Origin: Diprion similis
Taxonomy: Eukaryota; Arthropoda; Insecta; Hymenoptera; Diprionidae
NCBI RefSeq assembly: GCF_021155765.1
Contig: NC_060106.1
Span: forward strand, 18,564,031-18,628,030
DNA: 64,000 nt
Reading direction: 5' to 3'
The position numbers and the translations under genes were made by a program. Position 1 is the stretch's first letter. Each line of letters starts with the position of its first letter. Shown one piece after another: positions 1-11,600 of the stretch. The notes beneath the pieces are model-generated. The model searched no databases. It was given only the letters and a program-made list of their open reading frames with translations, and was not told where the DNA came from.

Positions 1-1442
1 GCAGCACTCCAAGGGCGGAAAGCCGATGCGCCTCTTGCCGCAAGTTCAAAAACTGCCCATTGCATCTGGAGATAGGGATCATTGACACCGGCGGCGGATG
101 CTGCAGGATGGTACATTCCCATACCGTTTCCTTTGTAATAACCGGGTGAACATTCTTGGTTTGAATCCTTTTTAGCTCTCTTGGTCAACTTTTCAGTGTC
201 GTGTCGCACCTTGAAAAAAGGATTTTAGGGATGAATAACATGAATTAGAAAAATTTCTCTTACAGCTGCAAGCTTGGGATTGTTTCAGTGCTTTATGAGA
301 ATATATCGTTCGATACAAGATATTGAAAGAAAAAATACCTGAGGTTTCCTTTTGGAATTGGGTAGATGCCTTTGCTTGAGCTCCCGAAAAAGAGTAGCAA
401 CCTGAGGATAGTGGGGTTGATCTCGTGCTAGGAGAAGATAAGATCTCCAATTAGCAGAGTCAAAGCCCCAGTGGCAGGTCCGATTTTCCAACGATCGATG
501 GGCGTGCCTGACGAATCGCTGAGGTGAGAATCTGCCGGTGCATTCGAGACACTCTATGCAGGGGGAATCCTCGTTGATGAAGAGATCCGCCTCGAAAATG
601 CCTTTGCACTTCCCAAAGCATTCATGGTAGACCTTGAACCTGTTGGACGACAAACTTTCCTCCCCCTCATCCTTCGAGTCTTCTATTATAATTTTTTGGC
701 TCTCGATAATATCCTGCGTCTCGCAGGTTTCAGTCCTGAGCAATAGAGCACTGACCAGCCGTTCGGCGTCTGTCTGGGTAATGAGACCGCAGGAGGGCGC
801 ATTCCTCGGCAAAATACCGGATAGCTTGAGTTCCTCAAGCTGGTCTCTCGTGCACCGTGAACAGTATATCTGAAGCTCGTCGCAGACTTGGTTTATCTGT
901 TGGAGTGAAAAGTCTTGTAACACGGTGTTTAGAATTTGGGGTAAACAGAGGCGCCTCTCGCCGCCGACAACAAAGCATGAAATTCTCTCGCCTTCGAGGG
1001 AAGTTTCGCATCTCTCCGAACAGCTCTGATCAGGCGCAGTTAATATCGGTATCTGAAACTCCGGCTCTCGCTTGTTATCTACTATGACTTTCGCCCTGTC
1101 CGGCGGTGGCGGATTCGAGTCAGAATCTTCCAAGGTGTCGATAGTTCTTTGTTGTTCCTTGGAGGATACGATATCGTCGAGCTTATCAAGCCTCTCGATT
1201 TCCTTTGCCGAATTTGGCCGCTCAGTGTCGGAATCAGATATCGCCCCATTGGTGGAACGATTTATCGTTGAAAAATGAAAAGCTGCCGGTTCTTGTAGAA
1301 GCCCTTTACAGTCCATGCCCAACAGGGCCGAGCTCGGACCCTGAAGGCTCTTTACAGCCGATAGCTGATAAGTTTTCAGTACGGATTTTAATTGCGGACT
1401 ATAAGACTGGCTGTTTGCATTCGTAGATATTAATGTCTCCAT
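1..1442 (-). CDS. snoo: Ski/Sno family transcriptional corepressor, 5' coding exons (partial)
   Basis: Nuclear corepressor of the Ski/SnoN family, which binds Smad proteins and represses TGF-beta/BMP targets. Two coding exons are seen: 1442-339 (368 codons) and 209-1, joined in phase 0 (donor GT at 338-337, acceptor AG at 211-210); the gene continues off the left edge. A Dachshund-homology (Ski/Sno) domain lies at about residues 144-236, with the family signatures [18 protein letters not shown] and [18 protein letters not shown]-like Smad4-binding zinc domain follows at about 268-340 ([28 protein letters not shown]). Exon 2 contains the SAFRPWS motif found after this domain in Ski. The start is the first Met of the open frame; residues 14-36 resemble the N-terminal segment of Ski proteins. 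The 5' UTR probably extends into the repeat-rich region upstream, and non-coding first exons there cannot be excluded. Family assignment is very secure; the insect symbol is by orthology. Confidence 0.93.
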
Positions 1443-2422
1443 TATACGACAATGAGAAGAATATGAATGAAAATGAATTACAAAAAAAAAATGAACTCTT
1501 TTTACTTTATCCCTTTAGTTATAATTATTGTTATTTTTGTTGTTATTATTATTATTATTGTTATTATAACTCTTCCTTAGAACTTGTACATGAATAACAT
1601 GTGCATATATTAGTTTTTTGCACCAAGTTTATCGGTTCACGTACGTAAACAATACATTTTCTAGCGTCCTTTTTTTCAACTGTTTTGTTGTTGCTACATG
1701 TTCATTGTCCGAGTTAGGGTTACAAACGTCGTTCGCATTTCTTTGTTTTGTCCCTATCACTCGTGTTTACTATTGTTTTCGTTTTCTTTACTCATCCTTT
1801 AATTAATTTCACTCAGTGCTTATCATTATCACGTCCACATAATATTTACGATCGACACACAAACCGCACACAGAGAGATAGAGAGACCCGTAGGTACACA
1901 CAAGTCCCGAGAGTCCTGCCTGCGGATTATTAATAAGAGTGTGAAGAGCTGGAACTGGAGAGAGATAGAGAGAGAGACTTTTAGAGTCGTCGCTCTGCGG
2001 AGCAGACGGAGGTTCTGTGTTATCGCATTCCAGGCAGCAGCGGTATAGCACAGGTTAAATAAACCGATCGTAGTATCTCACTAGGTTCCTCAAATTCATT
2101 GATGAATAACGTAGACGACGTCGAGCGGTAATAAATAGCGAGGACGAGTGTCCGTCCCCCGGTGCCGCCGCTGGCGGTGGTGGTAGTGGTGGTGGTGGTG
2201 GTGAAGTAATAATACCTACAGTCCGGGACTTATCATCCATCATCCATCCAGCGTAAAATGATCGGTATGTGAGTATACATAATAATAACGCGGTTAGCAG
2301 ACACAGGCAAAGGTGAAACGACACGGACAGAAGTAGGTGAATTACAATAGAGATGTGTGTAACGCGAAACACGACGCGTCCGCCGCCGCCGTCGTCCGCC
2401 ACGAGACGACGAGACTACTCGA

Positions 2423-2423
<1 letters not shown>

Positions 2424-2453
<30 letters not shown>
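2424..2453. repeat. (CTG)10 trinucleotide repeat
   Basis: Ten uninterrupted CTG units, followed directly by TGTGGC repeats to about 2470. Read on the snoo strand this is a CAG run, so it may lie in the snoo 5' UTR or promoter. No supported open frame translates it. Confidence 0.85.
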
Positions 2454-2454
<1 letters not shown>

Positions 2455-3659
2455 GGCTGTGGCTGTGGCTGCGACGACGACGAAACGTAGAAAAACACCA
2501 CGCGACGCGATAAATACACAACACTGCAGAAACTGGTGGTGGTGGTATGGTGGTGTGGTGGTGGTGGTGGTGCTGCTGCCTCGGAATCTTAAAGAGTGAA
2601 TAAAATAAGCGGAGAGGCGAAGGTTGTGCCACACTGCCACCCTCCGTTATCACTGTCTTTCTCTTTTTATCCACTCCACTCCTCTCCTCTCCTCTCCTCT
2701 CCGCTCCTCACCGCTCCGCTACGCTCCTCTTGCACAGACGATGACGCTATGCGACGACGACCACGTTCCTCTGTATATAGCGAGATGCAGGCAGGCAGGC
2801 AGGCAGGCAGCGGCAACGAACGGCGTCAACGGTTCAACCTCAGCTTCAGCTTCAGGTTCATACGGTTGCGGGTCGGTGGCCTGGGCCTGGCCTGGGCCTC
2901 GGGCCGCTCGAGTCCGAGTGCGATCAGAGGCCAGCGGTAGCAGGAGTGAAACAACAACATGTCTGTCCGTCTGTCTCGAGTCTAGCAGCAGCAACTCCCC
3001 TGCACTCGCACCGCATGCTCTGGCTATTGGCTGGGGAGTGTTTATTAGTAAACGATCTCGATTGAGAGGGAACGCCGTGTGCGGGGGGTGAAAATACGTC
3101 GTGTGTTTATTATATGTATACGATACATGTCACATACCTACATACATACATATATGTGTATACATATGCGTGTGTGTATATTGTACATACATGTATGCAT
3201 ATATACGTTACGAGAAGCGATAGTAGGCGAGCGTCGCGGATCTCTTAGCCGTCGTCGTAATCGTCGCGATTTTCATCGACATCGTAGTCCTTAGTGGAAT
3301 AACAGTCATGTTCTAATCAGTATCCGAAGGTGCGTGTCACCGCGTATGTTTTCCCGTTCTCCCCTAACCCCGCTGCATATTGTAAAATATTTATAACAAT
3401 AGAGAGAAAAAAAAATAGATAATAGTACGCGCGCTGTGCGTGTGTGTGTGTGTGTGTGTCACGCGTTGTATCATACATTCGTATTATGTATGTACGATTG
3501 TACGTATGTATATCGACGAGTTAGTCGGTACGCCGCAATGGCGTATCGATCGAGCACGCACGGTTGTACACTAGACGACTCGCGAGGCTACGCATATTTT
3601 CTGCGTAAAGTTGAAGTGAAGTGAACTATCCAGCCTGACGCACGATACAATGCTACGCA

Positions 3660-3667
3660 GACAGCAC

Positions 3668-3698
<31 letters not shown>

Positions 3699-4375
3699 GC
3701 TGCCGCCACCTCGTCCCGTCCCGTCGCGCCGCGTCGTGTGCGTCCGTGTAATGTCTCCTCGAGCCGCTTCCTCTCTGTGTGGGTTTCGTCGTCGTCGTCT
3801 GCTCCCTCTGCCCCGCCGCAATATCTCGCCGCGCGTGTATTGCTCGAACCCACGAGTCTCCCGCTCGTACGTTCACGTCGCCAGCCCTCGCGCCCGCTGC
3901 GTGTGTGTCCAAGGAGGAATCTCGGTAAACTCTTGTGTCTGTCGCTCTCCCCTCCTCCCTGCCCCCACCCGCCCCCCCTTCTCGCGACCGCCGCCTCTTT
4001 TCTCTTCGTTCCCCCTCCCCCGCCGCCCCCTTTTTTTTTGCTACGCCACCGCACACTCGCCCGAGCCGCCTGCTCGTCCCTGCGTTTACCCCGCGCACCG
4101 CGCACACGCAACTCTCGCACACTCTTGGACCTCGCACACAACTCAACGCGTGTCGAGTACCACGCATACACTAAAGTACTAAACCCTTCGAACGACCAGG
4201 TTCGCACGGTTGGGGGTGGTGCGCGCGCGCGCGCGATGTCGTCTCTCTTCGTTTCGACGTCTACTCCCCCCCCCCCCCCCCGCCGTCCTCGTCCTCATCC
4301 TCGTGCAATGCGCGTTTGTGTGTGTATGCGAGTCGGCGGCGGCGGCGGCGGCGGCGGTCGGCGGAGCGTCTAGTC
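3660..4375. repeat. GC-rich simple-sequence block (CCG, CCT, GCGC, poly-C, GGC)
   Basis: A cluster of low-complexity tracts: a CCG run near 3675-3700, CT/CCC-rich tracts at 3945-4035, alternating GC near 4221-4235, a poly-C run near 4265-4280 and a GGC run near 4335-4355. It is CpG-rich and lies in the divergent snoo/aPKC interval, so it is likely promoter or 5' UTR sequence. Confidence 0.65.
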
Positions 4376-7300
4376 ATGTGACCTTCCCGTCAAAATAGCC
4401 TGCGTATACCCACGACTCACGAGTTACCACGAGTCGCATATCGGACTTGGCCGAGCCCTCGCCAGGAAGGAGTCTGCGATATAGATTCATATTTTGCTTC
4501 GCCAACGGTACCCACAGCCACCTCTCGTATTCTCTGGCGCGTCGTATTCTCGGCCTACCTACATCTGTGTGAATACATATGCCTACGTATCCATACGTGC
4601 TGTACCATGTAACACACACACACACGCATACGTATATGTACACCTATGCCCGATCCTCATCCGTGTAGTAGTTTCAGACATACACGACGATGCGACATAC
4701 TATGCGCGTCCTACGCACATAGTTTTGTTATCTTTCCGACGTTCGTTTCTAGGGTTTCATGACTGAATCGTCACGTATCTAGGTGTTGTTCTTGCACGAT
4801 GCCGGGTGTTATCGTTGCTATATTCACGCGGTGCGGACGACGCGCTTGTAATACCACCCATTTGGCATTGAACGGATATGAAGATTGCGGTATATCGGAG
4901 ATAGCCGAATGATTTTACTTATTCTTGATACTGTCGTATGTCTAGGTACCAGGTATACCCGGGTAATCTACCCATGTACGTATGTATGTACAATTCAACG
5001 GTGCCGTGCAGGCTTAAATATTGCCAAATTATAACATTGATCGAAAATTCCGGTGAATATACCGGCACGCACGATTCGCGCGCGTTTCCTATTTAACTCG
5101 CCCGTTCGCATAGTCCACGATTGTATGTACTCATGTATGTACACACATACGTACGTATGTAATGTATATACCCTATTCTGCGTTAGATATTCCGATATAC
5201 ATATGTATTGTACACGGGTCGAACAGGATTTATTATAACACGAGAGACGCGCGTCGCCCGTTTTCTGTTACCGAATTTCTTGTAAATTAGTGCCAGGATA
5301 TTAATATTTATGTGATGTCAGGGGCCTAACGCATCGAGCGTCTTTTTTTCAGCTCTGAAAAATCTGAATACTCAATAATACAAGCCGCCAAACCGGCCTG
5401 CGAGTCGTTCTGTTACGTGGAGACATCGCGTTTTATCTCTTTTCTTTCAAAAACGTCACAGTTCACAAAGATTTGTGCGTTTCGTCCATTACCGCGAGTA
5501 TATATGCAAATACTTATGCATGTATTCGCGTGGTAAAAAGCAGAGATATAGAATGAATTTGCGACAAATAACGCATTTATTACCGATAACATGTGCAACC
5601 AGGCAGATAAGTACAAGTGCTTGTGTACCACGGCACGTACGCTATGTATGAGCCTCGTGCTCATATGAAATACAGTCTTACAATCGTTCACCCATGTGTC
5701 TTGCAAACTTGCAGATAAAACATCAACATATTTCAGGTTCATTATGCATATGATGCAGAAAATCTCGAACGATTCTTTCGTAATCGTTTAAGTTTTTCTC
5801 GTACAGACAAAATTCTCTCTAATCCGGAGGCGATATTTGCTTCACCAGATTACATTACGGCGTATGAGTGAAAAAGTTAATGACTTTTTGGATTATAATA
5901 TTTCCAACCGCGAACCAGTTGAAAGAAAAATTTTGTCAACTTCGAAATCGAACTGTAAAAGTATGAGACTTGGAAAAATCTGTACTTCAATATTGAGTCA
6001 CTGGTTAGTAGTCATTCTGATGAGCAACACCTTCAAGAATCAAGATTTCAAACATTTCATGTTTCGTTATTTTATTTTCGCATGTGTGAAATGTCGATAT
6101 ATCGGCCATTCGAAATATTGACCCTTCCAACTTTTGGCCCCCACGCAATATATTACCAGACCATTAAGAACTGGTATATCGTCTGAATATATACGAAGAT
6201 TTAATCTGTAAAAGATAGCGGCACAGATTTTGAACGTTCAAGTGCATCGGCAATGATAAAGAAGTCGAGCGCCTATCAACCACCGGATTGCAGAATTTAC
6301 GAAAGTTGCGACATTCAAAATATGCGAAGCTCGTATGATGGGAAAACATTGTATAAAACTGACGTCAGCTGCAGCGCGTGATAGTGCGAGGAATATAATT
6401 ATCTGCGATGACTGCATCTTCACTCAACGCTATCTGTACATGGTTGTATTTTTTTCAAGGGATGTTACGCTAGCATACATATCAAGACAGGTAGAAAATT
6501 CAGTCTAAAAAAGACCGATCAAGAATATCTTTGAAATAATATTTTTACATGCCGTTGTCGTGTCTTACACGTCCCTCGCACCTGCCAACAGCCGTAACAG
6601 AGCTTAGCTCTAGGTACAAGATAAATGTTTCCTTATCCGCCGATGATCCCCGGCGAGTCGTTTGACTCGCGCAGCAGCAGCAGCTGTCTTGAGTATGTGG
6701 AATTGATAGAGCATGTATTATTCGTATGTGGTTAAACGACCGATACGAGTAACGAAATATCGCGATAGAGACGAGCGGGTGTGTGCGTTAAAACGGTGAA
6801 ATAAAATTGTACATTATAATCGCTGGCTAAAGCCGCGGAGACCGGTCGAACAAACGTCGAATACTTGATCAATTAGATCTGAATCCCTCAGTGTTTGTCT
6901 CAGATAAAATAATGGAAATTCAAGTCTTTCGTATCGGGGTATAGATTAGAGCAATTATGTCACGTTATCGTAATTTTTTTTTTTTTACATCCTATTAATT
7001 TTCAAGGTGATTAGAATTCTTCGTGAAAGAAAACTTTAACGAAGATTCACACCTTCAAAAATTTGAAAGTTAATCGGTATATTCTAACTACATTCATGTC
7101 TAATGGAAATTTCATTGTCCATCATTTGATAAATGTGAGCGAAATTACTTTTAAATTAGAATTTAGTTGCACACATAAACTCCGCGCGGGCTACGATTTC
7201 GTGAACCTTCCAACCAAATAATAATAAAAATGCGATGTATCTCAGGAATCATTTCTCAATGTCACCAGTAATCATTGGGTGATCTAGGGGTCGAAGCATG

Positions 7301-7734
7301 TTTCGTACAGAGTCTGAAGAAGTGGGATTGAGCTAAGTGTACCAGTTAATGACCCTTTTATTTTCCAAAATTATAAATTTCTCGCTGACTAAAAACGAAC
7401 TGCTACAACATTGGACACTACAAATTAATGTTTTGGTAATTTTAGAAGTAAAGATCAAACAAGGTCAATAACTGGTATACTTATGTTATTCAACACAACG
7501 GAAACGAGATTCGGAATGATTCGAGCATCGGACAATCAAGTGGCCAATTTCTGTATAATTCAAACTCCCGCCATGTTCAAAAATTTGCACTGGTATCGGG
7601 CCCCACGAAAGCACCCTCAAAACCCGTACCTGTACGGGCGAACCCTTCGACTATCCTATTTCATTTCTGCCGCGGTGGCGCTGCGATCGTTGAATCGAGC
7701 GGCGCGAAGGCGAACTAAAATTGCGATGATTCGT

Positions 7735-8076
7735 AGAGCAGCGCCATCTGGGTAACATGCGTTGGTGGTAGTCGGCCATGTTGTTTCTCCGAAAGATGGC
7801 ATCTGGCAAGTGACAGTGCGTCAGCCGCGCTCGAAAAGTGTTTGATTTTCTTAATTTGATGCCGTTACATTTGGTTTATCGTTTTAAAAAGGAACGTCGA
7901 TTTTACAAGCGACTTTCAGCAGGCGTATCAAGATCACATTTAAGCAACGAATAGCCAGTAAGCGGTAACGTAACCGCCGGAAACGTTTCTCGCAGATACG
8001 TAGAGGTTCGGAAACATCAATCGACGAAGAGATATTCAAACTGGGCGAGCGTGTTTTATTGTTTTACGAATACACG
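7735..8076 (+). promoter_or_regulatory. Probable aPKC transcription start region and 5' UTR exon
   Basis: Composition changes here from AT-rich to balanced, and two GCCATCT-like motifs flank a CGGCCATGTTG block near 7773-7800. A good donor (ACACG|GTGAGT) ends at 8076. A good acceptor (CGTCGTTTCAG) lies at 8533-8543, and 105 nt later comes the aPKC start codon at 8648. I infer a non-coding first exon ending at 8076, an intron 8077-8543 and a second exon starting at 8544. The exact start site cannot be read from sequence. Confidence 0.45.
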
Positions 8077-8647
8077 GTGAGTCAGTCGCATCCAGCGACG
8101 ATGTCACGCACAAATAAATAAGGTTAATTGGCGCCGAGGAGGGGTGAATTAAACCTCCTCGTCACGAGCGTCGCCCGCCTAGGAATTTCTCCATCCCGGA
8201 ACGCTGAGTGTTTTCTCATCGTCACGTTTCTCTCCGCTGCTGGTCTCTTGCCATTAGTCTTTGACAAAACGTCTCGCGAGTCGGGTGCCGTTCGTTTAAC
8301 CTTCCGTTCTGCCATCTCTTCGCATCGTTATTACCTATATAATAGTTAAGAAAACACCGTCGGCGGCACCCGGACGCGTGTCGCTCGAAAATTCGTAAAC
8401 ACGCTGCGCGCGCTTTGCTTCAAAACTCGAACGAAACTTTTTCAGCTCGCACTTGTTTCATCCCGCCCACCAATCGAACAGATTCTTTGTCGCGTCTTCC
8501 CGCCTGCCTGTATGACTGATAATCATCCTCATCGTCGTTTCAGTTACCCAGAGAGAGAGAAAGAGAAAGAGAAAGAGGGAGAGAGAGAGAGAGAGAGAGA
8601 AAAACCGGGGACTCAGTCAACCCGGAATAATCAAGATAGTCTGAAGA

Positions 8648-11600
8648 ATGCCAACGCAGACGGGTGACGCCGACAACGAGATACGAGTCAAAATTGTTTA
8701 CAATGGGTAACGCTCTTTCGTTTTTTTGTTGACTACTTCTTCCTTTCTTTCCGGTTTTTTTTTTTCACATTTTTTTGTCACACCAACAAAGCAACGTGCT
8801 GATAAAACTTTATCGCCGCATCGCCTTAACGTCGTTGTGTTTATTACATTGGCATGAAAATTTAACGGAGAAGCAAATTTATCTCCAATTTATGAAATAC
8901 CCAAAGAATATTCCATATTTTCAACGATATAATACATTGAGGATAAATAATTGAGCAGTTTTTTTTTTTTCTAGGTACCAAAGTATTTGTACATCGATTT
9001 TAAAATTGGTTTACTATAACACTTGGGCAGGCCAATTTCTTCGATGACTGTCATCATAGTCTCTTAATAGAATGAGCTGTCGTTTAGATTGTAGTGTGAC
9101 TCATTGTCAGTGCAGTATTGCGTTTGTCAAGAAATTCCCAGGTGGTGGTTTAAATAGGCATTGCATCGGAGCAGAGATAATTTATGTTTCGATGTAAAGA
9201 TCTCGTGGTCTCATTATCGGAATTTTCACTCTTTTGCTTTTTTGCGAAAATGGAAATAGATCAAGAAATTAGAAATATAGAGAGAACGAGAGAGAGGAAG
9301 ACAGAGAGTGAAAATTAAAATCAGAGAGCTGCCTTCTAATGGGAAAATCAGGATTTTCTCTGAGATATGTTACAACATCGAGTCATAAAAAAGTCGAAAC
9401 TTTTAATCACGATTGAAAATTTCAAAAAAAAAAAAAAAACCTATAAAATACCTGCTCACGAAACAAAGGATAATCGTTGCCTTTTTCTCGACAGTGAGGT
9501 ACAAATAACTTATGTGCCTGCGGGTACGGGAATGTCGGTGGACGCGCTCCGCGACGAAATGCGGAGTATTTGTGGGTTCGGAACGGGACCAGATCAGCTG
9601 CAGAACGATCAGTTCACGATGAAATGGGTGGACGAGGAGGGCGATCCCTGCACGATAGGATCGCAGCCGGAACTCGACGAGGCGCTGCGTCTCTACGAGC
9701 TCAACAAGGATACGGAAATCACGATACACGGTCAGTTTATCCTTTATCTCGCTTCACGCCGTGACCGCTGAACCCATTAAAAATGCATCTAGGCCACTTT
9801 TTCCCGCAGAAGGCCGGCGAAGGTCGTTTTTCAACGATAAGCACCGTCGTTCGTTGATTTCTTCTCTTTATTCCCCCCTCATCTTAGAGAGTAAAAGATT
9901 ACTCACCATCGAAGAATACTTTACACGTTAAAGTCTTACGCCATATGAAATGGTCATTTTTGTAATGAATTCATTCGTTATTTATCGCCTTTTTTTCAAC
10001 CTGCGATTGGGTCGTTTGATCTTTCACATATTTCTTTTTTATTTTTTCAACTTACATAAATGAATGAAAGCCGTTTCTATCTCTTTTATCTTTACTCTTC
10101 GTGCTTGTTACGCGAGTCGAGTGAAAAATCCTGGAATAAAGCAAAAGTAATCTGTGTAGAAATAGTGAGAGGAAAAAGATAAGGAATAGTTTGTCTTGTT
10201 AAGCAAACTTTATATACAATCCACCGGAAGATCGTGCAGGGCAATTAGTTTCGGGTCGTTTAGTGTCGCGTGACGTTGCACTCGATTTGACGTCACATCG
10301 CGATGAAGATGAGCACGCTGTGTTTACGGTGAAGAGGCTGTAAAGAGACGTTCATTTTTCTTTCTATCTTCGCACAATTTTTTCGTATCTACCGGTATGA
10401 ATCAAGAAGAAATGGTGAACTCGTGACTTTTTTTTTTTTTTTTTTTTTTTTTTGTAGCAGGTATTCGATAGGCATCTTGTTTCGTCGACTTTGTTGAAAC
10501 AGGTGTCAAAGTACTTTTCACTGTTTTATTCCTTCATATTTCTCTTGCATCCAAAAACCAAAACTGATGAAGTGAATGAAAATGTTGAATAAAATTCGAA
10601 CGAAACGAGTCTCACAAAATCTTGGCACAACAATAAATTTTCCCTGCTGGTGTTTACTTTTTCATTTGAGATTACTCAGTCTCATGAATAGACGGATATT
10701 TTAGGTATTGAGATTTTTTTTTATCCGGGACGCAAATAGCTGTCTGGCGAATAAATTTATCGATAAGATCGTTCGCCTGTCGTTGAAAAAATTTCATTGA
10801 ATTTCGTTTCCGTACACTTCGACTTGAATTTTACTCTGTTTTATTTATCCGTTCTCCTTTTCTCCTTACGCTTATACATATACGACTGTACGTACATGTA
10901 TAGTGTATACCTTATACATACACACCTATACGTATATATCATGGTGCAGAACGTGAATGCATGCGTTATATTTTACACGTTACGCTTACCTAACGCTAAC
11001 CGTTATTCGCTATACACATATCTCTACCGGTGCTGCCGAGGAGCGCGGACGGAATGTGTTTTAAAAGTTTAAAACTTACGTATATATGAATGTGGTGTAT
11101 GTTTATTTAACGAGCAGACGTCCAACGGCCGCGTTTCAACTTACATGGCCCACACGCTTCTCTCTCTTTCTCTCTCTCTCTCTTTCTCTCTTTTCCTCTT
11201 ATAATACTGAGTTGTTCGTTACCACATACATACATACATACATACATACATACATACATACATACATACATACATACATACATACATACATACATACATA
11301 CATACATGCATGCAACATGTACACGTGCTGTTACATATTCGAACAGCTGACTGAGGAGAATCGATTTTCCAGTAAAAACAAAGTGTGCCTCCTCATTCTC
11401 AAACTGACTACCGCCATGAATGAAAATGGGTGTTACGTATGTGTGTATATTGTATGTTTATATATATAATACATAGAGACTTATACATAGAATTATACAT
11501 TGTGTTGACCTACACACGTGTGCTTGGATAATAAATTGATCGTTGTTAATATAATTATACGTACGTATAATATGTTCATATAAACAAAGAAACTCTTTTT

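Larger units (their letters stand above)
1443..8647. promoter_or_regulatory. Divergent snoo/aPKC regulatory region (non-coding)
   Basis: No protein-coding exon could be supported in these 7.2 kb between the start codons of snoo (minus) and aPKC (plus). About 2.1-4.4 kb is rich in G, C and CpG with many simple repeats: GGT/CCA runs, CTG, CCG, pyrimidine-rich CCT tracts, CA/TG and GCGC runs. It probably holds snoo promoters and 5' UTR. From 4.4 to 5.3 kb there are many scattered TATG/CATA steps. From 5.3 to 7.7 kb I see ordinary AT-rich sequence. From about 7.7 to 8.6 kb GC content rises again towards the aPKC start. The many open frames in the GC-rich block are homopolymeric (poly Ala, Ser, Pro, Arg) and shift freely between frames, as expected from repeats. 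Confidence 0.6.

Noticed and set aside
2233-3091. Open frames with poly Ala/Ser/His in the CTG/GGT repeats
   Set aside because: Translations of microsatellites; no consistent frame and no conserved segment.
3571-4398. Overlapping long open frames on both strands in the GC-rich block
   Set aside because: They are homopolymeric or repeat-derived (poly Arg, Pro, Ala), occur in all frames, and lack splice or domain support.
11086-11469. 127-codon frame with repeating Tyr-Ile-His-Thr
   Set aside because: Produced by the ACAT tetranucleotide array.
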